From Cricetomys ansorgei (lineage: Eukaryota; Chordata; Mammalia; Rodentia; Nesomyidae), in assembly GCA_026225945.1 (NCBI GenBank), contig JAMJFZ010000363.1, positions 1 to 64,000 of the forward strand: DNA of 64,000 bases, read 5' to 3'. Shown one piece after another: positions 24,949-37,405 of this stretch (the first letter of the stretch is position 1; each line of letters begins with the position of its first letter). Below the pieces are notes generated by a model. The model was not told the origin of the DNA. It ran no database searches and saw only the letters and a program-made list of their open reading frames with translations. Position numbers and translations under genes: made by a program.

Positions 24949-25805
24949 CTGCAAACGGTGGGAAAAACTGGTCAGTTAGAACGGACACGTAGAGGAGGGC
25001 CAATAGCTCGGACAGGAGAGGGGTGAGTGTGTGCATACGCACGGTGGTTAGGAAGGGCCCAGCCATCTGCAGAGCTGTAAAGAGGGTACCGCTTCCCTTC
25101 ACAGCCTCTGGTGGGAAACCAGAGGGAGAAGAAAGCAGCACTGAAGGGCAAGGGAGTGGAGGGCAGGCAGCGCCTGTCCGGAGCTCAGCCTGGCTGCATC
25201 AGCATACAGTTCTCTGGAAAATTTTATCAAGCTGTTTCTTCCCTTACACTGTATCTACCTTCAAGTGACAATCGCATTTCTGACATTTGTTTCTACTTAC
25301 GGTGAGTTTCTGTTCGAACATGCACACGTTTCTGATTACTCAGAAAACCAATATGCTGGCAGTAAAGCATTTAAGAGATACCCCATCCCCTGAGAACTAA
25401 TTATGCTTTAACTGTAGTAAATAAATCAACACCTTTTGAGAATTCCTGAGAACCCTGGATCCATTGGGGCGTCAGTCCTGCTTTTTAAATAGTTTCATTG
25501 GAAAGAACACAAACTTCTCTTTGGGAGTTAAGTAGCAAAGCGTAATTACACACCTCTACCTGACTGGCTGATTGATACTAGGTTCAAAAAAGAAAGAAAA
25601 GAAACCATGCACACACATCAAATTCCTTCACTCAGTGTTTCCTCCAAGTCTCATGCCCTCTGCATTTTATTTTCGTATTAAGACACTTCTCCTCTACCTT
25701 CCCAGCGGCTGCTGATCTGGCACCAAGCCAGATCAGGGTAGGCGGTATTAATGGTCAATGCCAGGCCTTTTTCTCTGTCAGGGCAGTAGCAGTCTCTTAG
25801 AATTT

Positions 25806-25968
25806 TATCAATCTGTCTATCTACCTACCTACTTCCCTATCTATCTATGTATATATGTGTATATATGTATGTATCTATTGATCTATGTAGCTCTCTCTAT
25901 ATCTATGCATATCTACGTGTGTGTGTTTGTGTGTTTGTGTGTGTGTGTGTGTATCTATGTATGTATGA
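25806..25968 (+). repeat. Compound (CTAT)n / (TG)n microsatellite
   Basis: Runs of CTAT, CTAC and TATG tetramers are followed by TG-rich sequence, about 160 bp in all. Confidence 0.9.
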
Positions 25969-27775
25969 ACCAGGCAGAGGGCAAGCTGGAATTCTGTATT
26001 AACAAGAAATTACAAGTCAGTCTGAAGTATTCTTCAACACTCTTGCAAGAAGACAGAACCCTTTTAAAGCAAGCCTGTGACCCGAGTGGCTCTCCACCTA
26101 AAGGAACCCTAAGGGAAGAAAGCTGCTTACACACTGAAACACACACCCCGCCTCCCACACCGAGTGTGCAGCACATGCTTAGAGGAGGGACCCTATTTCT
26201 CTTTGTAAAGGGCACATCAGGCTATGCTGGGCAGGGTCCCTCATAGCTGTGGGAGCAGAACAAGGCACTGGGGACCCAACCTGTGCCAGTGCAAGTGAGA
26301 CACATCCCCAAACACTTCTCTTGGAGCATGCCCATCTACCCATGGGCTGGACAAGCAAAAAACCCTAAAAAGAATTTTCTGTCCCCTGGCAGAGCTAACA
26401 TTATTTCAGGACCATCTGCTCTCTAGAGGGTCTCAGCGGCTGTTACCTGATTCCTGGGCCCGGGCTCCTGGAGCGAGTGAGGGCAAGGAGGAGGATGTGA
26501 TTTAGTACACTGTGAGCAGACTGCAGGAGCTCCCTGGATGGGGTGGTGATCTAGAATGTTCTTTAAATACGTGGACAGTAGACGTTTAAATGCTACATAC
26601 AGCCAGCGGTGGAGAAGGGTGGGTGTGGGGCAGGAAAACGAGTGGCTCAGAAGCCAAACGCAGACTAGAACAAAGAGAAGCGATTAAGGGACATATGCAC
26701 TGGACTGCTAGAGGTTTGGCAGCACTTAGCGGGCATATTAATGAACAGAGTGATCCGCGCTGCAGAGGCCAAGAGGAAATGCTGTGAGGGAGACAACGGA
26801 GGAAGGAGCTAATGCCTGTTTGAGACAACTGGAGGCCGCCAGATTTATTTGTGCTATCGGAGATAACTCTGGGGGCCAAGCCGCATGGCTCAGAGTCCAC
26901 AAAGAAGCATTTATGAACTTTGTCAATGCTGCACTTCTGAAAGTGAAGTTGCTGAAGTCTGCTTTAGTAGAGAAAAAGCAACCATGTATGCATTCCATCC
27001 TTCCTTGATGCCCTGTAAGAAGGAAAAATGGGGTTGGGGGCGTTACATAATCTTTACCTGCCAACCTACCAGTACTTTCTTTTCTGGCTGGCAAAGCTAT
27101 GGAATAATATGGAGCGCTATGTGCTCTTCACTGCTGTACTAACGGGACACTGAAGAAAAGTAAGTGCTCACTTTGCAATCAAATGATCTAATCGCCATAC
27201 TGATTGCTTGGGTTACAGAGGACATCACAGTACCCAGTGTGCTCCGCCAAGACTGTTCTGACTTTCACATGGTGTACAAATTCAGAACACGGGCCAGGAG
27301 GAGCTAGTGAAAACAGTGAGTGAGGAAAAAAATCTGAATTGAGATCCAGCCCGTCCTCTGTGGAGACCTGAAGCAGCCACACTGGCCAGTTAGAAAAGGC
27401 AGCAATCTGGAATAATAATCTACCTTTATACGGGGAGTGTTAGCTGAGTCACCGTATGAGATGCCAGCAGTGCAATTAAAATGACAGCTGACACACAGAA
27501 CCACTGAAGATGCGCATTCAACAGCAACATTCAAAGGTAACACAAGCATTTATCCAACCAGTGGAAAATGCAAAGGCAAAGGAGGCAGAATTAGCAATCA
27601 CAATAGGATGATTTCTGTCATTGCTTTTTAAATCTTTCCCTTAAAATGGTTAGTTAGCTTTTAATTTTAAATATTTTGAAATTGTTTTGTGGAAAATGTG
27701 CTATTTTTACATTAGGTAAATTATTTGCAGCTATTCAAAAGGATTAAGGTGAAAAGGTCTATTTTAAAAGTAAAG

Positions 27776-27928
27776 GTGAGCCAGGCTTGGTGGGCACACC
27801 TCTAATCCCAGCACTTGGGAGACAGAGGCAGATGGATCTCTGAGCTCAGGACTAGAGTAGTCTACAGAGCCAGTTTTGGGACAGCCATGCTACACAGAGA
27901 AACTTTGTCTCAACAAACAAACAAATAC
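27776..27928 (+). repeat. B1 SINE
   Basis: Head GTGAGCCAGGCTTGGTGGGC, then CTCTAATCCCAGCACTTGGG, a body with GTCTACAGAGCC, and the tail CTTTGTCTCAACAAACAAAC: a clear + strand B1. Confidence 0.92.
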
Positions 27929-28469
27929 CGGAAGACGGCAGCTGGCGAACAGCGATCTATGGTCTGCATAGCGAATGGTAAGAGCCTAGCGGACACGAAC
28001 GACAGGGACAGTCCTGAAACCCGTGGGTGACAGCTTTCTTGCTCTTCACACCTTCTGACTTAGTAACTGTGCTTCTAGACTTGAATCCTCAGGAGGACTC
28101 AGAAAGGAAAAAAATTTGAGTCACAACTATTTTCTTTCGTTCCCATTTATATCTTGCGTTGAGATGTGATCTACATCCATTGAAGTACACAAATCTTTTT
28201 AATTCATAAAATGAACATTTTATTTTTTAAGGTCTTCTTTAAAAAAAACCAAAAAACCTTACTGGTACAACGCTAGGGTACAGAGAGATCACAGAATACT
28301 GACTACCCTTGCGGGGACAAACACATGAGAGACATCCCGGTGCTTCCTCCTCAGCCTGAGGCACACAAGCAAATGGCATGCCGCAGACTCCTTCAGTTAG
28401 CCCTGTATCCCTTCGTCCAGTGAGCTCGTCTGCCTGTCTGGCCAGGTTTACCTGAAGTCCTGGTTTGGA

Positions 28470-28755
28470 GCTTGTCTTAGTTGTTTTCTGTTGCTGTGAT
28501 AAGCACCAAAGGCATGTAATCACGGCTTCAGAGGGCTACAGAGTGGAGCTGGCGAAGAGGAGTCTAGAGCTCACAGCTTGGTTCACAGGCGCGAGAACAG
28601 ATGCACAGTGGGAATTGTCTTCTGAAATCCCAAAGCTCTCCCCAAGTGATACCTCCTCCAACAAACCCACGCCTAACCCTTCCCAAACATCCTGTCAACC
28701 GGGGACCAAGTATTTAAATATGAGCTTATGGGGCCATTCCCATTCAAACCACCAT
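28470..28755 (+). repeat. Common rodent dispersed repeat (family not named)
   Basis: It begins GTCTTAGTTGTTTTCTGTTG and ends GGGGCCATTCCCATTCAAAC CACCA. I recognise this as a frequent rodent interspersed sequence but am not sure of its class. Other pieces appear near 20.5, 21.9 and 60.4 kb. Confidence 0.6.
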
Positions 28756-29229
28756 GGAACTACACTCTGAGACAGATCACTCTGCCTCACCCTCCATCCC
28801 TTCTAGCTACCCTTCCATCTTGTAAAAATAACCTCGGTTGTCTCTGGTTTATTCTCCCGTGACCCCTTCTGCACTTGGCAGGAACATGCCTGCTTTCTTC
28901 ATTCCGCTTAGAGAAAGCTACCACTCCGGATCTCCCTCCCTCTCCCTCGCTTTTCTATTTGATGTAGGTAGGGCACACTTGGCACATTCACAGGGTCCCC
29001 CTCATTTCCACTTGATCACTGCTGTGTGGGTACAGCACTCTGTGGCTGTTCATCACTAAGGTGTCCCTCATACCCTGACCACGTGTGTGGTGGTGCTGCT
29101 GAGGTTGCATCTACAGAGCGAGGTGTTATAAGTGGGGTGCTGGTCAGAGAGCAAACGCTTTTGTGCATTGGTGAGATATGGCTAGACGGCCTGCTTACTA
29201 GTGCAGCAGCTAGAGACTGATGCTCATTC

Positions 29230-29925
29230 CCCACATCCTCACTGCTGGCCTGCACTGTGTGCGCGCATGTGTGTGCATGTCTTTTGCCCATTTAAGGAGT
29301 TCCTTACATGTTTGGGAAACTATCTATGCTATCTATTGCAAATGTTTTCTTCTAGTTTGTTATTTATCTTTTGGTTTGGTTTATAGTCTTCTACCATGAA
29401 AATATTTTATTTGTAATTTTTTTTTTGGTGTCAAATATATCAACTTTTTCCTTTTTCACCTCTTGTTTTTGCATTATGGACAAAGACTCTTTTCCCATCC
29501 CCAAGTCATTCAAGAACACTTGTTTCTTGTGCTTGAGCATGTCCATTTTTAAACTTTAGATTCTTGGTGCATTTAGAGTTCATTCCTATGTAGGACCAAA
29601 GGTTTGGTACAGGTCTGGTGTTACCTCTTTCCAATGCCTGTCAGTATCTAAGAGCCATCTGTTAGGAAGTCTTTCTTCAGTACACATCTTACCCTTTACG
29701 GTGGAGCTCTGAACCCTCCATTTTGTACTTGTGTCTAACGCACTGGGGTCCGTTCCTGTTGGGAATCCATCCACGCCCACTCCCGTGCCAACATCACACC
29801 ATTTCAGTTATTAAGCATGATCTAAGGTCTAGCAAGCCCAGTCCTCCTCGCTGCTGCCCCTTTTGGGCATTATTTCTCCAGGCCTTTTCAGACAATGAGG
29901 TTCTGTTTTGTATAAATATACTCTC
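29230..29925 (-). repeat. Old mammalian L1 3' end, antisense
   Basis: The + strand shows, in order, the layout of an ancient L1 3' region read backwards: TTTTGCCCATTTAAGGAGTT, CTATTGCAAATGTTTTCTTC, GTGTCAAATATATCAACTTT, TTTAGAGTTCATTCCTATGT, and GGTTTGGTACAGGTCTGGTG. It is heavily substituted and no open frame survives. Confidence 0.7.
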
Positions 29926-30774
29926 AAATTAATTCGACAACTGACATGCTTGTGAAGCCAAGTTTCCCTGTGAGCAAGGAGTCTTCTGTTGTTCAAATAC
30001 TTTTTTTAGGTGTTCTTATCACGTTGTTATTGTAAATACATGTCACAATATCATGTTACTGTAAGTATGCATATTCAGCTCTACTGATTTCCATAGGCTA
30101 ATTTTATATCCTCCCCCCTTATTGAATTCCTTCATTGCTTAAGTCAGAGAGTTATTACTTCGCTAAGATTTCACATGCAAGCTATCATTTCACGTGCAAA
30201 CACACAGTTTTGCTTATTCCTCAGTTATGCTTTCAGAGGCTTTAGGTTCTGTGACCTCAATATGGCAGGTTTCCAACAACTGGCGAACCAGCACACAGTG
30301 ACAGCTTCACACTCACTCAGATTTCCTTACGATCTCAAAAACAAATGAACTACTGAGCCACGGAGAGGGGACAGCTTCTACTATGAAGTTCTTTATGTCT
30401 TCAGAATATTCTTCAAGGTTTTGGACAGTATACAGTTCTCTGGTGCCTTTCACTAAGCCAATCCTTAAATGTCCCAACAACTGTCCCAGGAGCCATTACC
30501 AGGTGGTAGTATTTTACAGCTGAGGAAGTAAAGGTTTGGAAGCCTGGGGAAACTGCAGACCAAGGTTGGCTTGGGTCGCTGTAGAAGACCTGCTGTTTTG
30601 TTTTGGGGTCTTGATATGTAGCCCAGGCTGGCTTTGGATTTGAGATCCTCCTGGCTCTGCCATTCAACTCTCTTGTTTTCATCACAGTTAGATATAAGGG
30701 CAGGAATATCTAATGCTTCTTAAATGAACCTGTGCAAGTTTAACAGTCCTGCGAGTTATACAACTTCTTTCTTT

Positions 30775-30818
30775 TTTCTTTGTAAAAACTTTTATTTCCT
30801 TTACTTATTTTTGTTTGC

Positions 30819-30866
<48 letters not shown>

Positions 30867-30990
30867 CCTACGTTGGGGTGCCCACTGAAGCCAGAAGAGG
30901 ATACTGCAAGGGTGCTGGGAACTGAACCTGCTTTTGCCCTTGTACAATATGTGTGTGCTCTTAACTGCTGACCATCTCTGCAGCCTCTAC
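30775..30990 (-). repeat. B2-type SINE, antisense, with (GT)n at 30817-30866
   Basis: After the GT run comes GAAGCCAGAAGAGGATACTG, GGTGCTGGGAACTGAACCTG and CCATCTCTGCAGCC, the reverse complement of a B2. The GT run of about 25 units sits in the element's 3' tail. Confidence 0.85.
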
Positions 30991-31078
30991 AACTTTTTCT
31001 TTTTTCTAGAAAATTCAGTATACTTATTCCAAAACTTGACTTAAAAAAAATTTTTTTTTCACAAAATCTGTTTTTGGG

Positions 31079-31232
31079 GGGGTGGTGGTGGCACACGCCT
31101 TTAATCCCAGCACTAGGAGGCAGAGGCAGGCGGATCTCTGTGAGTTCAAGACCAGCCTGGTCTACAGAGTGAGTTCCAGGGCAGCCAGAGTTACAACAGA
31201 GAAAACAACAAAAACCAACCAACGAAACAAAA
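31079..31232 (+). repeat. B1 SINE, young-looking
   Basis: GGTGGTGGCACACGCCTTTA, ATCCCAGCACTAGGAGGCAG, and GGTCTACAGAGTGAGTTCCA are close to the B1 consensus. The tail is A-rich (GAAAACAACAAAAACC). Confidence 0.95.
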
Positions 31233-31301
31233 ATACAAATTCTGTTTTTATTTTTGTTTGTTTTCCTTTTCCCCCTCCCGTCCCCCTCCTCCAATGTCTT
31301 T

Positions 31302-31500
31302 AAAGATAGGGTCTCATATGTAGCCCATTAAAGCCAGCTTCAAACTCTGTGTAACTGAGGATGATCTTGAACTTCTGGTCCTCCAGAGTCTTGGGATCAC
31401 AGGCATGCCCCACACTTGAGTTCTGTTACTGTGGATCATCCCAGTACTTCATGCATGCAAGGCTCCATCAGCTGAGCCACAATTCCAAGAAACAAATCTT
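31302..31500 (-). repeat. B4-type SINE (B1 + ID fusion), antisense
   Basis: The + strand begins with a reverse B1 part (GATAGGGTCTCATATGTAGC, CTTGGGATCACAGGCATGCC). It continues with a reverse ID part (CATGCATGCAAGGCTCCATC, AGCTGAGCCACAATTCC). A further ID-like piece follows at about 31505-31590. Confidence 0.7.
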
Positions 31501-32371
31501 TTTATGAAATTTATTTCTGGTGGTGCTGGGGATTGAATCTATGGCATTGAGGATAATAGGCAAAGCCTCGCCCGTGGAAGCTGTGTTTCAAACATGCCAA
31601 TTTTCCCTCGCCAAATTTATATAAAATAATGAGTTTCCTTAGCTGCAGAGTCAAGGAATCTCCAAAGCACCTGGGTGGTCAAAGCAAGTTTCATGGAATT
31701 AATTTCTTCTAGAAAGAGAAGCCCCACCCTCCCATTCAGGCCCCTGTCCAGCCCCTTTCCATCTCAATTCAGGGTAGTCATGGGGAAGGATTTTGTACCC
31801 TGCCAGCTGGCCTCAAAAGCCAAAGCGTCTCCTACCACCACTGCCCTGAATATCACCCTTCCTGCTTCCTCTCAGGCTCCACCCCTCCAGAGCCTTCCTC
31901 CGACCCCACCCTACCAGACGCAAGCAGCATAGCCAGTGACCAGGAAGCTTAACACCAGCTTAGCTCCAGCTCCATGGGACAAGAGGCCTTTCTTCAATAT
32001 AGGGCTTTGCTCCATGACATGCTGGGTTGGCGGCCCCAGGAAACCAAGTTGGTTCTGAATCGAATGCTGGAACAGATGCTCATTCAAATGTTTACTTTTC
32101 CATACCCTGTGGGCCAGTTCTCCCTAACCCTACGAGGCTGACTTCTGCCTCAGAACTCTTCTGCTGTTTGAGTATAATTTAAGTAGTGGTCCTCAGAGGC
32201 CAAGGCACACCTCCACATCATCAACACGGCAACAGACCACATCTTTTTATTCTTATGTCTCCCACTGACCCGTGTGTCCCTCTGGTTGGCTGAGGCTTCC
32301 AGGATGGTAAGGTGAAGAGGAGGCGATGACTGCACAGATGCTCCTGCCCTACCGCTGTTATTTTTAGAATT

Positions 32372-32523
32372 CTGTTCTGTGTGTGTGCACGCGTGTGGAA
32401 GTCGGAGCACAACCTGTGGGAGCTGGTTTGGTTCACCCATCACATGGGTGCCAGGCAGGGACCCACCACGTCATCAGGCTCGGGGGCAAGTGCCTTACCT
32501 GCTGCGCTGTCCTGCCAGCCCCT
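32372..32523 (-). repeat. B2-type SINE, antisense
   Basis: GTGTGTGTGCACGCGTGTGG AAGTCGGAGCACAAC, then CACATGGGTGCCAGGCAGGG and GTGCCTTACCTGCTGCGC, end CCTGCCAGCCCC: a reverse B2. Confidence 0.8.
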
Positions 32524-33377
32524 GTATCAGCCTTTTCACCAGCTCCCTCCAACTGTGAAATACTGGCAAATTTCCCTTTGTCTCTTCAGACCCGCGTCTC
32601 AGCATCCTCTGGGCTGTCTCTGGAGACATCTCTATCCTGGGTCACACCCACAGCCTGTCTTTGTGTCTACAAGGGTTTCCTTCAGGTGAGCTAAGTCCTG
32701 AATCCACCCATGACCCTGAGGCAGCACCATGGCTGCCTCTTATGGCGGCTTCAATAGGGAGAGGAGTGTCTGCACAGCTGCTTTCCAGAAAAAGATCCCG
32801 CTGGCCTCTATCCCATCTTTTCCTACCCTTTAAAAATAAAGTGTGTCTACTTGTCCATTTTTGAGACTTAACTGCCCTTGACATCTTAGAATCAATCAAT
32901 CAATATGTATTTGTAAAATGCTTTTGTATTTAAACTTCCTCTCCCCTTCTCCTCCCCTAAAATTTAAAAGCACAGTACCATACTGCTGAAGGTGTCAGGA
33001 AACATGCTCAAATAAGGAAGGGCTCCAAAGCTGGGCTGCCAACAAAATGCCGGTAAAATCTGAAACCCGGGTTCAGACACACTGGGAATGTTCCAGAACT
33101 TAAGACCTAAAGGACTTCTCATTCCAGTAAGTCAGCTTCCCTGTAAATGCCATCAGATCCTGAGCTTTAATGAGAGAGGGAATATCAGAGGAAGGGGCGG
33201 AGAGGAAAGGGTTTGGGCCAGTATGAAACTTAATTTAAAAACTATTATGAGAAGATTAATTTCCCCTCCCCCAATCAAATACATAAATCCTTCCCACGCA
33301 TTTTGTTTCATTTTTTTCCCCCCAAAAGTTGGGGAAAAGAAAGGAAGGGGCGTATCTTCGACATATGAAACAATGAC

Positions 33378-33713
33378 TCTGTGTGTGTGTGTGTGCACGC
33401 ACATGTGCTCACCTGTGTGCGTTTACATGTATGTACTCATGTGTGTGTGTGTGTTTGTTTGTAAATGTGCTTACCTGTGTGTAGGTCAAAGGTTAATTCC
33501 AGGTGTCTTTCTCAGTCACTTCTCCACCTCACAATTCAGCTAGTCTGGCCTGCTGTCAAGCCTCTGGGAACTACCTGGCTCTCCTGAGTGCTAGGGTTAC
33601 AGGCATGTGCTGCCATATTTGGCTTTTTTACCTACGTGCTGAGTTTCTGAACTCAGGTTCCCCTTAGTTACACAGCAAGCACGTTACACACTGAGCCATC
33701 TCTCAGCCCCAGG
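33378..33713 (-). repeat. (TG)n tail and B3-type SINE, antisense
   Basis: A TG-rich stretch (33378-33466) leads into CTTCTCCACCTCACAATTCA, GAGTGCTAGGGTTACAGGCA, CTGAACTCAGGTTCCCCTTA, and CTGAGCCATCTCTCAGCCCC, the reverse of a full B3. Confidence 0.85.
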
Positions 33714-33919
33714 GTGTGTATTTTAACATCAAATATTAATTACAGGATTTTTATGAATTAAAATGCCATGTTAACTGTACAAAAGAATTTGATGAAGGCA
33801 GAAACAAGTGTGTTCTCACCGAATAATACATAATACATAATAACATGAAGTCACACAGGCCATCTGAAGAGGGACAGTGAAGACTAGATGGTGGCAGCTC
33901 CTGTTAGTGGGGGTAGCCA

Positions 33920-34700
33920 GGGCTCAAGCACATACATATGGTGCTGTATTCAGACCCAGGTAGTACAGTGTGAGCTGCAAGTGTGGCCTTGGGCTTTTTA
34001 ACAGGTGCTGTGCTGACACTGCCACCTCCACTTCAGCAGCTGGGAAAGCTTCTGGAAGCTTCCCTAGTGTACCCTGGGCCATGGGTTGAGGTGTCTCTTT
34101 AGTCTCATCAGGAACCTGTAGGGAAGTGCTTGTCTTTGGGGCAGAGATGGGTTGTGAGACTGGTTCTCCCTCGCAGTGATGGGACCTGGCTTGGGGATTT
34201 ACCGGGGGCGCCCATAGGTTATCTGTTCTGACCTGGTCTCCTTGTGCAGAAGACCCTGAGCAGAGCACATGACACTTAGGTTCTGGCCACAGCTGCTTTT
34301 GCCTTATTGACATGACAGAGGCTCCCTGGTGGTACCTCTCCTGGATAAGGAGGCACTTCATGCCCCTCACACATGCCACTTTCCTCAAGGCCCTCTTCCA
34401 CTTGTCTGAGGTGATTCCAGTTCCAGCCCATTCTGGAAAAGAGGCCTGTGTGCCCTTCTACCTTCCATGACTCAGAACAGATGAAAGCCTCTGGAAGACA
34501 CCCAATAAGGCAACAAAACACCTGGCCACCCGTGCTCATGGCCAGGCTGGAAACAGCCCCTAAAGGTTGAGGACACACTCTGCTGGGGACAAGCTCTCTC
34601 AGGGACACTCTCTTAGGGCTATGTTTTTGCATATGAATGCTCTTGGGGGGCACTCTCCCTGAGAACACACTTCAGCCAGGATTTTATTTAGCCTGCTTTT
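33920..34700 (-). other. Unclassified region with long but broken - strand frames
   Basis: A stretch free of recognisable SINEs where two overlapping - strand frames stay open for 154 codons (33924-34388) and 130 codons (34276-34668). Neither has splice borders that fit HLCS, and I recognise no domain. It could be a decayed processed gene copy or an internal part of a retroelement, or chance. There is no poly(A) tail at the expected 3' end. Confidence 0.25.
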
Positions 34701-35039
34701 CTTCTCCTGGGTTGGCTCAAATTTGAATGTGGGTTTATTTCATTCCAAGGTAGCTCAATTCATTCATCTCCTTCACGCTTCTAGAAAACTCTTGTGTCAC
34801 TCCCTTCAAAAGAGGCCCTTTCTAGAGACAGCATTTTTGCTTCCTGAAACCACACTATGTTGGGTCCTCTCCGTTCCCACGCTAGATGAAGAGTATCCCA
34901 AGGAAGTCACTCATCTGGCAGAGCAGTGGGTGTGCCCACCTTCCTCGCATGGTGTGCCTTCTGGGGACACAGAAGCACACCAAACACTAGAACAATACAG
35001 AGACCTTTGGTCAAGGGAAGAGGGCAGCAGTTGACCTCC

Positions 35040-35357
35040 TGTGGTAGATCAGCCAAGAAGACGCAGAGCCATATTCACAGGTGCAAATGCTGCCAGACCT
35101 CAGCAGAGGGAACCACCATCCTGGCCAGCACCATCCTGAACAGTGGAACCCTGAGCATCTCATCTCAGGCGTTCTTACTGATATCTAAGCTCTTCAGAAC
35201 AGGTGTTCCATTAATAGCACATGCAGGTCATGAGCAATCAAACATCTTACATAAAGCCAATACTTGCAGACATTACAAATGCCAAGGCATAGGCAGCCCT
35301 TTCCCAAAAAGTGCACAAAATGGCCATTGTAAACATAACTGTAAATAAACTTCTGCG
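35040..35357 (+). mobile_element. LTR copy 1 of a local family
   Basis: It starts TGTGGTAGATCAGCC and shares with the three other copies the blocks GCCAGACCTCAGCAGAGGGA, CAGTGGAACCCTGAGC, CATGAGCAATCAAACATC, and a terminal AATAAACTTC. The 3' end is eroded and no target duplication is visible. Confidence 0.68.
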
Positions 35358-37067
35358 TCATTTTACCCTTTCTGTATAAGACAATAAAAAATTGCTTTAT
35401 CTCTACAACACAATCTAACACTACACCAGCAGAACTATTTACAAGAGGACAATTATGAGGCCTGCTAGGATGCCAGGATTAAATGAAGCCAAACATCTAT
35501 CAAGCTTTTCACACTGTCTTTGGACAGCAGAAAAACATTATCGATGTCCAATTATCTGGAATTCACTAACGATCTTCTGGGCTGCTCCAAAGGGCCTGAG
35601 TCACTTCTCTGGCTCTGACGTCTGCAGCACACACAGTTTGCCCTCCAGGTTCTGGCTGGCTCTCTTCCACCACTGCTGCTGTTCTCGGTGGTTATCCCAT
35701 GGTACTGCCATCTCCAAAACACTGGGGTCTCTTGGTGCAACTGGGCTGCACTTTCACCAATAGCCTCTCCTGGGCTCTCTTCATGGTGCCAAGCCTCAAC
35801 TTCTCTGCATGACCCCTTCAACCTGGGCCTTCAGTCTGGGCCTGCAACTGCCACTGAGGCTGCGCCTTCACCAATGGCCTCTCCTGGCCTCTTCATGGCG
35901 CCAAACCTCAGCAGCTCTCCATGACCCCTTCATGCCCTCAAAACCAGTACTATCTGGGTGACTCTTACACTACCAAGTTCAGTAGCCGGCACGAGATACA
36001 ACCTTGGCCAGTTCTGGAAGATGGCTTCTGTGTGCTGACCCTGAGGAAATACTTTCCAGATTTTAAGATAGAGTCTGGTCTGCAGGAAAATAACTGGTCA
36101 GTTCATGTTTGAGTACCAAGTTCAGTAGAACGTTCCAAAGACTTCTTCTTAACGCAGCAACCATTAGTCCTAATTCTTTCAGCAAGTGTTTTTCTTAGCA
36201 TCATCATAAATGTTCATTGTCTTCAGGAAGGGTTCTCTCCTGGGGTGCAGTTCTCATCATCACAGTAGATGTGTCTTGTCAGACCGCCCTACCAGTCAGG
36301 TTAGCAGAAAACAAAAACTGGTAATTAAATGGCTTCTCAAGCTCCAAGCTCCAGCTTCCACAACAGGGGGTCTGAGCTTGTGGGAAGAATCCCTGGCTGA
36401 AACATCCTGCTGGTTTGGCATTTTGGCCACCGCTACAGGAAAACATATAACCTTCCTTCTTCATAGATCTCAAACCCAAGACCTGCTTAGGCTTCACACA
36501 GACACAAAGCCATCAGAAAACTCAATTTGTAGAACAGTATGATTTGGTTTGCATTTCCTGGCAACTTGGCTGCTGCCAGATGCTTGAGGGAGCCACGGAT
36601 CCATGATCAAGAAAAGCATTTGGAACCTTGCTTTCTTATGCTCTAATGGACCCCAGCAAGGTTCTCGTACTCTACCAGGACTTCTCAGTTTTTTCAGTAT
36701 CCCTTATCTGTACATAGCTCTGTTTATCTTTCTCTGGAGGCCTCTCTCTGTGGCTCTCACTTTTGAGCTCTCTTTCTCAGCCTTCTCTCTTCATAGAGGC
36801 TTATTTCTTTCCTCACTCTCCTCTTCCTTCAGGAGATTTCTACTCATTATTTTTTGCATATACATATATGCAAAAAATAATATATATATTATACATATAT
36901 GAAAATATATATGTATGTGTACACACACACACACACACACACCCTTTGGGAATAGTCCTGAGTGTACTTTACTGGACTCTGTGAGGTTTGGAGTTTCTTT
37001 CTTGTTCTTCCTTGTCTCTCACGATGTTAGCGGGCATGATTTCAGGCCCCACCCTGCAGGTGCCACT
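35358..37067 (+). repeat. Interior region between two LTR-family copies
   Basis: About 1.7 kb lies between two same-strand LTR copies. It includes a partly duplicated block (TCTCCTGGGCTCTCTTCATGG and GGCCTCTCCTGGCCTCTTCATGG; GACCCCTTCAACC and GACCCCTTCATGCC) at about 35.75-35.95 kb, which I recall from other rodent dispersed repeats. It also includes an AT/(CA)n microsatellite at 36846-36942. No gag or pol-like frame is seen. Confidence 0.45.
36846..36942 (+). repeat. AT-rich / (CA)n microsatellite
   Basis: TATATATG and ATATAT runs with a local inverted repeat around TTTTTTGCATATACATATAT GCAAAAAATA, followed by about 11 CA units. Confidence 0.9.
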
Positions 37068-37405
37068 TGTAATAGTTAGCAGGTATGTCTCAGCAAGGAA
37101 GACAAAGAGACATATTAAGGTATGCAAACCCTGCCAGACCTCAGCAGAGGGAACCACTATCACGGCAAGTACATTCCTGGATAAGTGGAACTCTTGAGCG
37201 TCTCATCTCAGGTGTTTTTAGTGATATCTAAGCTCCTCAGGTGTTCTAGTGATACCATGCGCAGATAGATCATGAGCAATCAAACACTTTTTACATAAAG
37301 CCAACACTTGCAAACAATACTAAATGCTGAGGCCTAGGCAGCCTTTCCCCCAACAATGTACAAAACAACCATTTTAAACGTAACTGGAAATAAACTAGTG
37401 CAACA
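37068..37405 (+). mobile_element. LTR copy 2 of the local family
   Basis: It contains GCCAGACCTCAGCAGAGGGA, CATGAGCAATCAAACAC, GCCAACACTTGCAAACAATA, and ends AAATAAACTAGTGCAACA. Order and strand are as in copy 1. No clear target duplication flanks it. Confidence 0.68.

Noticed and set aside
29230..29925. Possible coding remnant in T-rich frames
   Set aside because: The sequence follows the 3' region of an old L1 read backwards; no intact frame exists.
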